Positions 36,307 through 43,854 of a DNA stretch of 64,000 bases are shown here, piece by piece (the first letter of the stretch is position 1; each line of letters starts with the position of its first letter). The translations under genes and the position numbers were made by a program. The notes beneath the pieces were generated by a model. That model did not search any database. It saw only the letters and a program-made list of their open reading frames with translations, and was not told the DNA's origin. The stretch lies in NCBI GenBank assembly GCA_945917985.1, contig CAMEIH010000011.1, positions 1 through 64,000 on the forward strand, written 5' to 3'. The DNA is from an uncultured Clostridium sp. (lineage in GTDB: Bacteria > Bacillota > Clostridia > Lachnospirales > Lachnospiraceae).

Positions 36307-36537
36307 ATGAAACTGCAGATAGGAATTATTATTGCATTTGCTTTGCTGGTAAATGTATATACCTTCATTAAAATTCGCAGAAAACGAAAAAAAGAAATAA
36401 ATACAGCCACCGGATATCGTTCTGAATACAAAAGACATATCAATATCAGGAATGACAGCCGGGAAGATCTTACTTCAAATTATAAAAAACAAATTACCAA
36501 ATATAACAGCACACTTGATTATGTGGAAAAGAAATAA
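36307..36537 (+). CDS. Hypothetical small membrane-anchored protein
   Basis: 76-residue protein with an N-terminal hydrophobic helix (LQIGIIIAFALLVNVYTFI) followed by a strongly basic, hydrophilic tail (KIRRKRKKEI and so on). It is not recognised as any named family. It lies 18 nt after dtd in the same direction with only a weak ribosome site, and is followed by a long hairpin. It is plausibly a real small gene of the dtd transcript, with unknown function. Confidence 0.6.
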   Translation: MKLQIGIIIAFALLVNVYTFIKIRRKRKKEINTATGYRSEYKRHINIRNDSREDLTSNYKKQITKYNSTLDYVEKK

Positions 36538-36556
36538 GCATAACATGGTAAATTCA

Positions 36557-36602
36557 AGAGCCAACTATTCGTTAAACTTGTGTTTTGCGAATAGTTGGCT
36601 CT
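36557..36602. terminator. Long-stem hairpin between convergent transcripts
   Basis: A perfect 15-bp stem, AGAGCCAACTATTCG with CGAATAGTTGGCTCT, encloses a 16-nt loop. It lies between the plus-strand dtd series and the minus-strand cytidylate-kinase-like gene. Neither side has a strong U run, so it may be an inefficient terminator or a processing structure. Confidence 0.55.
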
Positions 36603-36627
36603 CTCTTACAACAAATATATTTCGTTT

Positions 36628-37257
36628 TTAAAAATTGTTCTTAGCCTCAAAATCCTCAATATACTGAATCAGAAGCTTAACTGTGCCGTCGATACCGAGA
36701 ATACTACTATTAATGCAAAGATCATAGCTGTCAGCGCGTCCCCATTTCTTGGAGGAATAATAGTTGTAATAACTTTGTCTCTGTTTATCCTTCTTAACAC
36801 ACATATCCTTGGCTTTGGCAGCATCAAGATCATATTTTTCCATAATACGTTTTGTCTTGGTTTCCTCATCACCATAAATAAAAATATGAACACAATTCTT
36901 AAGATCGTTCAATGCATAATCTGCACAGCGTCCCACAATGATACAGGGTCCTTCACTCGCAATCTTTTTAATAGCATCAAACTGTGCCAGAAACACCTTG
37001 TGGCTGATGGGCATATCGACAAAATGAGATGCGTTGTAACCAAATGAATATGTGTCCATAACAAGATTATATAGAAAAGAATTGGTAGGACGCTCATCGT
37101 GATTCTCCAACATCTCTTCACAGAAGCCGCTCTCTTTTGCTGCCCTGCTCAGCAGCTCCTTATCATAACATTTGATTCCGAAGTATGCAGCAACCTTCTG
37201 TCCTATCTCACGTCCCGCTGAACCAAATTGTCTTCCGATTGTAATCACTGTATTCAT
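36628..37257 (-). CDS. Cytidylate kinase-like family protein
   Basis: 209-residue P-loop protein of the cytidylate-kinase-like family common in Clostridia. The N-terminal MNTVITIGRQFGSAGREIGQKVAA gives the degenerate Walker A (GSAGREIG), YFGIKCYDKELL is family typical, and IIVGRCADYAL and KKDKQRQSYYNYYSSKKWG follow. These proteins differ from CMP kinase Cmk, and their substrate is not established. The start is ATG 37257, after GGAGG; the track ATG 37272 overlaps that ribosome site. It has its own promoter and is monocistronic. Confidence 0.87.
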   Translation of the reverse strand: MNTVITIGRQFGSAGREIGQKVAAYFGIKCYDKELLSRAAKESGFCEEMLENHDERPTNSFLYNLVMDTYSFGYNASHFVDMPISHKVFLAQFDAIKKIASEGPCIIVGRCADYALNDLKNCVHIFIYGDEETKTKRIMEKYDLDAAKAKDMCVKKDKQRQSYYNYYSSKKWGRADSYDLCINSSILGIDGTVKLLIQYIEDFEAKNNF

Positions 37258-37301
37258 AACGGTATCCTCCATTAATTACTATTCTTTATTTATATGACAT
37301 A

Positions 37302-37330
37302 AGTATACTCTAAATCAGCCAGGAATTCAA
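37302..37330 (-). promoter_or_regulatory. Promoter of the cytidylate-kinase-like gene
   Basis: On the minus strand, TTGAAT and TATACT are separated by exactly 17 nt. The expected transcription start is about 38 nt before the ATG at 37257. It lies just downstream of the terminator that closes the CstA transcript. Confidence 0.75.
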
Positions 37331-37342
37331 TCAAATTGACAG

Positions 37343-37373
37343 AAAAAAGGACACCGGATAAACCGGTGTCCTT
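37343..37373 (-). terminator. Intrinsic terminator of the CstA-family gene
   Basis: An 11-bp stem, AAGGACACCGG with CCGGTGTCCTT, has a 5-nt loop and is followed on the minus strand by a run of T. It begins 32 nt after the transporter stop codon. Confidence 0.92.
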
Positions 37374-37404
37374 CTGTTTGCTTTTTATTCAGTAATGCTT
37401 TATA

Positions 37405-39111
37405 TTAGTTGCTCTTCTTTGCAAATAATACCTTCGCACCATCGATGATCAGGATAACAGCAAGAACTACAAGGGGAACAATGATTACACTCTGAAGCAC
37501 ATCAGTAAAGAGCGCTGTACCTGTTGCTGCCCCACTGATGATCTCAGCAACGTTCTTCTTGAAGGACAAAGCCAAAGAAGAAAGTGTTGCGCATGCCATG
37601 AATACAATAGGGATGTAAAGCATCTTGTTGTTCTTTCCAATCTTCTTTAAGTAAGCTGCAAGTGCAAGGAATGCAGGAACTGCAACTAACTGGTTTGCTG
37701 CACCAAACAGAGGCCATACCTTTGTGTAGCCTGCAAGGCAGAGAACGAAACCGCAAACAGCTGTGATAATTGTAGCAACATACATATTGTCGAGCTTCAT
37801 CTTCTTGCCTGCCTCTGTACCAGCAAATAATTCCTGGAACATGAAACGGCCAAGTCTGGTACCGGTATCAAGTGATGTTAAGCAGAAGCAGCTGACAGCA
37901 AGCATGATAATTGTCTTTGTTGCATTAACTGCTGTTTCACCAAATCCAATCGTTTCAAAGAACTTAGCAATTGCTGTACCGAAGATAATGGTAGGGGAAA
38001 TCTTCTCAAGACCTAACATTTCCTGAACAGCTGCCTGAGAACCGTTGCTTGAAAGTGTACCGATAGCAATCAAAGAAATAACTGCAAGTACACATTCAAT
38101 CAACATGGAACCATAACCAACCATCAGAGCATCCTTTTCATTGGACAGCTGCTTTGATGTTGTACCGGATGCAATCAGTGAATGGAAACCGGAAATAGCA
38201 CCACATGCAATGGTAATGAACAGTGTAGGGAATAAGAAGTTTCCGTTTACTGCAAAACCTGTAAATGCAGGTGTCTGGAATGTAGTTGATGCAGGGTTAA
38301 CAATTGTTGCACCGATAATACCGATTACAGCTGCAGCCATCATAAAGTAAAGCAGGAATGAGCTTAAGTAATCTCTGGGCTGTAACAGAATCCATACAGG
38401 TGTTACGGATGCAATGATAATGTAAACAAATACAAAACCGATCCAGAAGTTCTTAGGAAGATCAAGAGGACAAGCAAGACCGATTGCAACACAGACAGCA
38501 AGCAAAACTACACCAAGTACAGTTGCTACTGCCATAGGAGCATTCTTTCTGTAAACAAGGAATCCAAAGCCGATAGCCAAAGGAATAAACAGTAAAGATG
38601 CTGTTGCTACAGAACCGTTGCTGGCACTTCCGCCGTGGCTTGCGCCGATAAAGCTGTTTGCAACGATGTCACCGAATGCAGCAATAACAAGTAATAATAC
38701 AAGCCATGCAAATACAGTGAACAGAATTCTTGTTCTGTGTCCGATATTATCTTCGATAACTTCACCTAAGGATTTACCTTCATGACGAATGGATACAAAT
38801 AATGCACCAAAGTCCTGAACGGCACCAAAGAAGATACCACCAATAACAATCCATAAGAAACAAGGTACCCATCCGAAAAATGCTGCCTGAATAGGTCCGT
38901 TAATAGGGCCTGCACCGGCGATGGATGAGAAATGATGTCCCATCAAAACAGGTGTTTTAGCGGGACAATAGTCAACACCGTCTTCCAATTCATAAGCAGG
39001 TGTCTTTTTGCTGGGATCAAGTCCCCATGTTTTAGCAAGGTAACGTCCGTATGTAAGGTAAGCTACAACGAAAATTACAATCGCTAAAATGATTAATAAT
39101 AATGCGCTCAC
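37405..39111 (-). CDS. cstA: CstA family carbon starvation / peptide or pyruvate transporter
   Basis: 568-residue membrane protein with about 15-16 hydrophobic segments. The N-terminal region has TYGRYLAKTWGLDPSKKTPAY and GHHFSSIAGAGPINGPIQAA, both hallmarks of CstA/BtsT. Family members import peptides or pyruvate and are induced when carbon is short. The start is a GTG at 39111 with AGGAGGG 7 nt upstream; the track start at 39183 adds 24 unrelated residues. An extended -10 (TGTGATAAT, minus strand, 39176-39184) could give it a separate promoter. An unknown 200-residue gene lies immediately upstream on the same strand. Confidence 0.88.
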   Translation of the reverse strand: MSALLLIILAIVIFVVAYLTYGRYLAKTWGLDPSKKTPAYELEDGVDYCPAKTPVLMGHHFSSIAGAGPINGPIQAAFFGWVPCFLWIVIGGIFFGAVQDFGALFVSIRHEGKSLGEVIEDNIGHRTRILFTVFAWLVLLLVIAAFGDIVANSFIGASHGGSASNGSVATASLLFIPLAIGFGFLVYRKNAPMAVATVLGVVLLAVCVAIGLACPLDLPKNFWIGFVFVYIIIASVTPVWILLQPRDYLSSFLLYFMMAAAVIGIIGATIVNPASTTFQTPAFTGFAVNGNFLFPTLFITIACGAISGFHSLIASGTTSKQLSNEKDALMVGYGSMLIECVLAVISLIAIGTLSSNGSQAAVQEMLGLEKISPTIIFGTAIAKFFETIGFGETAVNATKTIIMLAVSCFCLTSLDTGTRLGRFMFQELFAGTEAGKKMKLDNMYVATIITAVCGFVLCLAGYTKVWPLFGAANQLVAVPAFLALAAYLKKIGKNNKMLYIPIVFMACATLSSLALSFKKNVAEIISGAATGTALFTDVLQSVIIVPLVVLAVILIIDGAKVLFAKKSN

Positions 39112-39200
39112 AACAATCCCTCCTAAATTATAATTTTTTCTTATGTTTTGAGCTTTTCTTATATAAAACAAATGCATTATCACATTTGTATATAAGCTTG

Positions 39201-39803
39201 TTATTCAGGAATTTCCTGTTTATAAGGAGTAATTCCTCTTTCCTCTATGTACTGCTTAAAACCGACTTTTCCGTTTTCTACATCCTGAAAGGCTCCCATA
39301 AAGGTTTCTTTGGCAGAATGTCCATGATAATTGCTGTAGAATTTTCTGTCCTCCATGGTCGCACACATTATTGTTCCTCTGGAAAATCCCCTGATATTAA
39401 ATTTATATCCTTTTTCAAAACGATAATGCCTTATTTTTTTAGCAATCGATTTATCAAGCGGTTTTTTCGATATAATCACTACATTCAAATAACTGGACAT
39501 GTGATTTGGCTCCGGAAGCTTTTCCTTCTTGCGGACAAGAACCGGCTCCATATAATCTGAAATGATACCATCAGCCTCATTCAGCACATCCATGGTGCAC
39601 TCTTCCACTTCCATAAAAAGAATATGTTCATAGCTTCTGGTAGACCACATATTGATCTCGCGAACCAATATATACTTTTCAATGTGCGAAAAAAAATACC
39701 CATACGCAGGGTATTCCTTACCATTTATCACATAGGGCTGATAAATGTCGAAGCTCCCAGAATAACGCAAAAGGAGCCGGTCAAGGTATTCAGCTGTTTC
39801 CAT
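39201..39803 (-). CDS. Uncharacterised soluble protein upstream of the CstA-family gene
   Basis: 200-residue protein with no recognised family, no signal peptide and no membrane helix. It starts METAEYLDRLLLRYSGSFDIYQPYVINGKEYPAYGYFFSHIEKYIL and is rich in aromatic and charged residues; the C-terminal part has HGHSAKETFMGAFQDVENGKVGFKQYIEERGI. It has a good promoter of its own and ends 89 nt before the transporter start on the same strand. The adjacency suggests a cytoplasmic accessory or regulatory role for the transporter, but that is inference only. Confidence 0.78.
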   Translation of the reverse strand: METAEYLDRLLLRYSGSFDIYQPYVINGKEYPAYGYFFSHIEKYILVREINMWSTRSYEHILFMEVEECTMDVLNEADGIISDYMEPVLVRKKEKLPEPNHMSSYLNVVIISKKPLDKSIAKKIRHYRFEKGYKFNIRGFSRGTIMCATMEDRKFYSNYHGHSAKETFMGAFQDVENGKVGFKQYIEERGITPYKQEIPE

Positions 39804-39882
39804 AATTGATACCCCTTTGTATTAATATTTTGTTTTTCTTAAGTCAAACTTTATAAAAATTAAATTTTTATTAACTTTATTG

Positions 39883-39911
39883 ATAATACCATGAAACCCT
39901 TTATAATTCAA
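39883..39911 (-). promoter_or_regulatory. Promoter of the unknown gene upstream of the CstA-family gene
   Basis: On the minus strand, TTGAAT and TATTAT are separated by 17 nt, about 75 nt upstream of the ATG at 39803. The 162-nt gap (39804-39965) is very AT-rich and otherwise holds only a near-palindromic A/T stretch around 39850-39872. Confidence 0.65.
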
Positions 39912-39965
39912 CTTATTTTGTTGAAAATAAAAATGTATCAACATGAAATATTAAAAAACATCAAT

Positions 39966-40889
39966 CTATTTCAAAATATGAAGGAGCATCTCAAAATATT
40001 CCGGCAAAGGCGCATCTGTTTCGATATACCGATTCGTCGATGGATGACAAAAGCCTAAAATTTTTGCATGCAGACATTGTCCTTCCAGATGAAATGGGAC
40101 TTTGCCAGCTCCATATACTTCATCACCAAGCAAAGGATAACCGATGCTTGCCATATGCACTCTGATCTGGTGAGTTCTTCCTGTTTCCAATACACACTCC
40201 ACATACGTGTATTTTTCGAAATGCTGAAGTACTCTGTAATGAGTAATGGCATCTTTACCGCCGCTTTTTACCACTGCCATTTTTTTTCGGTCTCCTGGAT
40301 GCCGCCCTATCAGCGTATGGATCGTCCCCTCTTCCTCTTTCAGATTGCCACATACAATAGCATGATATTTACGAACAATACTGTGTTCCTTGAGCTGCTG
40401 TGCTATGGACGCATGAGCAAAATCATTTTTACACGCAATAACAGAACCGGTAGTGTTTTTATCAATTCTGTGAACAATGCCGGGTCTGAGCACACCGTTA
40501 ATACCGCTCAGATTTCCTGCGCAGTGATAGAGAAGTGCATTGACAAGGGTGCCGTTGTAATGACCGGGAGCCGGATGTACTACCATATTCTTAGGCTTAT
40601 TGACAACGATCACATCATCATCTTCATATAAAATAGAAAGAGGAATGTTTTCCGGCACGATATCCGGTGTTATGGCAGTAGGAAGAAAAATCCTGATATC
40701 ATCTTCCTGTCTGACTTTATAATTTGATTTCACGTTCCTGCCATTTACGGTAATATTACCGTCAGACAACAGTTTTTGAATATAGGATCTGGAAACGGAA
40801 TCCATCAGTTCGTTCAAATATTTATCGATTCGCTCTTCTTCTGATTCTTCAGATACAATAAATTGAAACTCTTTTAATACTTCCGGCAT
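39966..40889 (-). CDS. rluD: RluA family pseudouridine synthase, RluD-like
   Basis: 307-residue pseudouridine synthase. The S4 domain is at residues 15-75 (EERIDKYLNELMDSVSRSYIQKLL). The catalytic domain has VIVVNKPKNMVVHPAPGHYNGTLVNAL, the aspartate in GIVHRIDKNTTG, and TGRTHQIRVHMASIGYPLLGD. This pattern matches RluD, which modifies helix 69 of 23S rRNA. It lies 4 nt after lspA on the same strand, a common Firmicutes pairing (lspA-rluD). Confidence 0.93.
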   Translation of the reverse strand: MPEVLKEFQFIVSEESEEERIDKYLNELMDSVSRSYIQKLLSDGNITVNGRNVKSNYKVRQEDDIRIFLPTAITPDIVPENIPLSILYEDDDVIVVNKPKNMVVHPAPGHYNGTLVNALLYHCAGNLSGINGVLRPGIVHRIDKNTTGSVIACKNDFAHASIAQQLKEHSIVRKYHAIVCGNLKEEEGTIHTLIGRHPGDRKKMAVVKSGGKDAITHYRVLQHFEKYTYVECVLETGRTHQIRVHMASIGYPLLGDEVYGAGKVPFHLEGQCLHAKILGFCHPSTNRYIETDAPLPEYFEMLLHILK

Positions 40890-40893
40890 GACC

Positions 40894-41421
40894 TTATTTT
40901 AATTCCCTGAATTTTTTCTGATTAAAGCTTAAAAAATTGAAATCATTATCCTTGTATACAAACAAAACTTCGATAATCAAAATTGCAGTGGCAAAAGTAA
41001 CATACATATCCGCAACATTAAAAACAGGAAAGCTGATCAGCACAATGTAGATAAAGTCTACCACATAATCAAACCGAAGTCTGTCTATCATATTGCCGAT
41101 GGCACCACCTGCTATCATAGTCAGAAGAACATGAAGTTTAAAATATTTCTTATGATCCGGCGTTCTGAACAGGACAAAAAGAATTACTCCCAGAAAAACA
41201 AGTGCTACAAAAACGAAAAACACTTTCTGGTTTTGCAGCATTCCGAAAGCTGCACCTCTGTTTTCCAGATAATTGAACTCCAATACGCCATCTATAATAT
41301 TAAACGCCGGCTGATCTTTTAATTTAATTACCGCTATTCTTTTAGTGATACGATCAATCATCACCAGTACAATAAGCAATACAAGATCAAAGCATAAAAG
41401 CTTTCCTTTTTCTTTGCTCAT
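40894..41421 (-). CDS. lspA: Lipoprotein signal peptidase (LspA)
   Basis: 175-residue membrane aspartyl protease that removes signal peptides from diacylated prolipoproteins. Four membrane helices are visible. Conserved blocks are NYLENRGAAFGML, AGGAIGNMIDRLR and VVDFIYI, and NVADMYVTFAT; the catalytic aspartates lie in the IDR/VVDF and ADMY regions. The start is ATG 41421 after AAAGGAG; the track start at 41451 adds ten residues before that site. It is 19 nt after aroB. Confidence 0.95.
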   Translation of the reverse strand: MSKEKGKLLCFDLVLLIVLVMIDRITKRIAVIKLKDQPAFNIIDGVLEFNYLENRGAAFGMLQNQKVFFVFVALVFLGVILFVLFRTPDHKKYFKLHVLLTMIAGGAIGNMIDRLRFDYVVDFIYIVLISFPVFNVADMYVTFATAILIIEVLFVYKDNDFNFLSFNQKKFRELK

Positions 41422-41440
41422 AACTACTCCTTTTATCTGC

Positions 41441-42544
41441 TTATTCTCCATCTTCTATATACAGAATTTCTTTCACTGCATTCAAAATATCATCATCTGT
41501 CACATTGAGATCAATAACTGCTTTTCCGACTTTCTTCAAAAGAATAAATTTAATTTTTGATCCTTCCACTTTCTTATCCGATTTTGTAAGAGCAAGTATC
41601 TCTTCGGGATCGATTCCTTCAACAGAGATAGGTAAATTGAAAGGAACAAACATATCCCTTATCTCATAATATTCCTCCATAGAAAGCCACTCATGTTTCC
41701 ATGAAATAAATGCAGCTGCAACACTGCCAAGCGCGACACACTCACCATGTGACAAAGTGAAATTCTTTGCCTTTTCAATAGCATGGCCGATCGTGTGGCC
41801 GAAATTTAATAAAGCTCTGTCTCCTTTTTCCGTAGGATCTTTTTCCACCACAAGTTTTTTCACCATGCAGCTTTTTTGAACCATATTAAGAAGCGTGTCC
41901 GTATCCCTGTCACAGATTTCATACATTTTATCGAGAAGCCATTCATAGAAAGCGCCATCCTTGATAAGCCCATGCTTCATCACTTCCGCAAAGCCATTGT
42001 AAAACTGTCTGTCATCTAATGTCTTCAGAGTTGCAATATTCATATACACCAGTTTCGGCATATAAAATGCACCAACCATATTCTTGAATCCGTCAAAATC
42101 GACTCCTGTCTTTCCTCCTATGCTGGAATCAGCCTGAGCGAGCAGTGTCGTTGGTATCTGAACAAAATCCCCCCCCCTTAAATAGGTAGCCGCAATAAAA
42201 CCGGTCACATCTCCTACAACACCACCTCCAAGAGCTATCAGAAGGTCTTTTCGGTCAAATTTCTCTTCTATCAAAAAGCGATAAGCTTCTCTCACCGTAT
42301 CAAGCGTTTTATTTTCCTCTCCTGCCTGAAAAGAATAAATCACATTCTTTTTGCACTTCCCGGTAAGAAGTGACATAACTTCATCACCGTACAGTCCTTT
42401 TACATGAGAATCCGTAACAACACATACCTTCTTCTCGGAAATATTAAGTTTTGATAATTCTTCTGTCAATTCGGCAAACGATTCGGCAAACACAATATCA
42501 TAGCAAGGTTTTTTCTCATAATTAATGGTAAGTCTCTCAGACAT
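41441..42544 (-). CDS. aroB: 3-dehydroquinate synthase (AroB)
   Basis: 367-residue NAD- and metal-dependent enzyme of the shikimate pathway that cyclises DAHP. GGGVVGDVTGFIAATYLRGG, IPTTLLAQADSSIGGKTGV, AEVMKHGLI and NFGHTIGHAIE (metal-binding histidine) with LSHGECVALG (second histidine) are all present. The start is ATG 42544 after AAGGAG; the track start at 42580 is further upstream. Codons for the Arg-Gly-Gly of YLRGGDFVQ contain a run of nine G (42169-42177 as C on the plus strand). It begins 35 nt after a strong terminator downstream of sepF. Confidence 0.96.
   Translation of the reverse strand: MSERLTINYEKKPCYDIVFAESFAELTEELSKLNISEKKVCVVTDSHVKGLYGDEVMSLLTGKCKKNVIYSFQAGEENKTLDTVREAYRFLIEEKFDRKDLLIALGGGVVGDVTGFIAATYLRGGDFVQIPTTLLAQADSSIGGKTGVDFDGFKNMVGAFYMPKLVYMNIATLKTLDDRQFYNGFAEVMKHGLIKDGAFYEWLLDKMYEICDRDTDTLLNMVQKSCMVKKLVVEKDPTEKGDRALLNFGHTIGHAIEKAKNFTLSHGECVALGSVAAAFISWKHEWLSMEEYYEIRDMFVPFNLPISVEGIDPEEILALTKSDKKVEGSKIKFILLKKVGKAVIDLNVTDDDILNAVKEILYIEDGE
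42169..42177. repeat. Homopolymer run of nine C (G9 on the aroB coding strand)
   Basis: Nine consecutive C on the plus strand fall inside the aroB coding region at the conserved YLRGGDF segment. The frame is intact as given. Such tracts are prone to slippage during replication and to sequencing error. Confidence 0.9.
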
Positions 42545-42578
42545 AATCTTTCTCCTTATGTGATTCGTCTTATTGGAC

Positions 42579-42605
42579 AAAAAAACTTCCTGGAACCCCA
42601 GGAAG
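42579..42605 (-). terminator. Intrinsic terminator between sepF and aroB
   Basis: On the minus strand, an 8-bp stem, CTTCCTGG with CCAGGAAG, has a 4-nt loop and is followed by seven T. It starts 6 nt after the sepF stop and ends 35 nt before the aroB ATG. Confidence 0.9.
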
Positions 42606-42610
42606 CTTTC

Positions 42611-43117
42611 TTATAATCCGTTATTAATCGGTACATCAAATGAACCTGATAAAATTTCCTGAAAATCTCCGGATATATCTACAATAGCCGGCGTAATAAT
42701 GAATATATAATGTGATATTTTCTGCAGGTTTCCACTGATAGCAAAGCAGGAACCTGAAGTAAAATCGATGATTCTCTGCGCAATATCAACATCCAGACCT
42801 TCCAGATTAAGCACTACCGTTCTGTTGGCAAGTAATGTCTCTGTAATCTCCCTCGCATCTTCGATGGATGTTGGCTTGATCACACATACTTCCATTCCGT
42901 TCCCTGTTTTCTTATTCTGGCGAAGAGGGGTAACCTTGGGAACTGTTTTCTTAACTGCCTGCTTGTCCTCAACAGGCTCCTGTACAGTTTCTTTGTTGGT
43001 CCCGGTAAGTTTCTTCGGTTTTTCCTCTACAGGTTCATCATCATAATAATCATCATCATAGTAATCGTCATCATCATTCAGCTTCATAGCATTGAGAAAT
43101 TTATCCATTACTCCCAT
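42611..43117 (-). CDS. sepF: Cell division protein SepF
   Basis: 168-residue protein that tethers FtsZ to the membrane and organises septum growth. The N-terminus (MGVMDKFLNAMKLND) is the amphipathic membrane-binding helix. An acidic Asp/Tyr-rich linker follows, and the C-terminal SepF core (VCVIKPTSIEDAREITETLL, VVLNLEGLDVDIAQRIIDFTSG) is intact. The start is ATG 43117, preceded by AAGGGGTG; the track GTG at 43126 lies inside that site. It is 16 nt after yggS, the same order as in bacilli (ylmE-ylmF). Confidence 0.95.
   Translation of the reverse strand: MGVMDKFLNAMKLNDDDDYYDDDYYDDEPVEEKPKKLTGTNKETVQEPVEDKQAVKKTVPKVTPLRQNKKTGNGMEVCVIKPTSIEDAREITETLLANRTVVLNLEGLDVDIAQRIIDFTSGSCFAISGNLQKISHYIFIITPAIVDISGDFQEILSGSFDVPINNGL
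43034..43079. repeat. Trinucleotide-rich tract encoding the acidic linker of SepF
   Basis: The plus strand consists of repeated TCA/TAA/CAT-type triplets that encode alternating Asp and Tyr in SepF. It is a low-complexity coding repeat likely to vary in length among strains. Confidence 0.6.
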
Positions 43118-43133
43118 TTTAAGCACCCCTTAT

Positions 43134-43826
43134 CTAAATTACATATTGCCTCTCTCCAAAGATGCCTGTACCCACACGTACAAAAGAAGCGCCTTCTTCA
43201 ATGGCAACTGTATAATCTCCTGTCATGCCCATGGACAAAACATTCATAGTAATATTATCGATGTTTTTCTTTGTTATGTCAACAGATAATTGCTTTAAAG
43301 CAGCAAAATACCTTCTGTTGTCCTCAGGATTATCCACGAAAGGTGCAATCGTCATTAGACCTTTTACGGCAATTCCGGGCAAAACTGCAATTTGCCTTAA
43401 AAGTTCCTCCACTTCCGAAGGGGCAACACCGAATTTTGTTTCTTCACCTGCCACATTTACCTCAATCAGAACAGAAACCGTTACATTCTTTTTGAGTGCT
43501 TCCTTGCTGATTTCTTCTGCCAGTCTCAGTGAATCCACGCTGTGAATCATAGACACCTTATCTACAATATATTTCACTTTATTTCTCTGAAGATGACCGA
43601 TCATATGCCATTTGATATCCTTGGGCATTACTTCATACTTATCTACCAGTTCCTGAACCTTATTTTCCCCAAAGTTCCGACAGCCCTCATCATATGCCTC
43701 CTGCAGCATCTCTATTGGTTTTGTTTTGCTGACGGCGATCAGGGTTACCTCATCCGGGCATCTGTTTACTTTTTTACAGGTATCCCCTATTCTGTTTCTT
43801 ACTTCAAGCAAATTTTCTCTGATCAT
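43134..43826 (-). CDS. YggS family pyridoxal phosphate homeostasis protein
   Basis: 230-residue PLP-binding alanine-racemase-fold protein that buffers pyridoxal phosphate. The lysine region TLIAVSKTKPIEMLQEAYDEGCRNFGENKVQEL, KWHMIGHLQRNKVKYI and the final LSMGMTGDYTVAIEEGASFVRVGTGIFGER are diagnostic. AGAGGAAAG lies about 12 nt before the ATG. It precedes sepF, as in many Firmicutes. Confidence 0.94.
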   Translation of the reverse strand: MIRENLLEVRNRIGDTCKKVNRCPDEVTLIAVSKTKPIEMLQEAYDEGCRNFGENKVQELVDKYEVMPKDIKWHMIGHLQRNKVKYIVDKVSMIHSVDSLRLAEEISKEALKKNVTVSVLIEVNVAGEETKFGVAPSEVEELLRQIAVLPGIAVKGLMTIAPFVDNPEDNRRYFAALKQLSVDITKKNIDNITMNVLSMGMTGDYTVAIEEGASFVRVGTGIFGERQYVI

Positions 43827-43854
43827 AATTTATATCACACTTTCCTCTTTATTC

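Noticed and set aside
40068-40631. 187-residue plus-strand ORF
   Set aside because: It is antisense to rluD, with no initiation signal and no motif.
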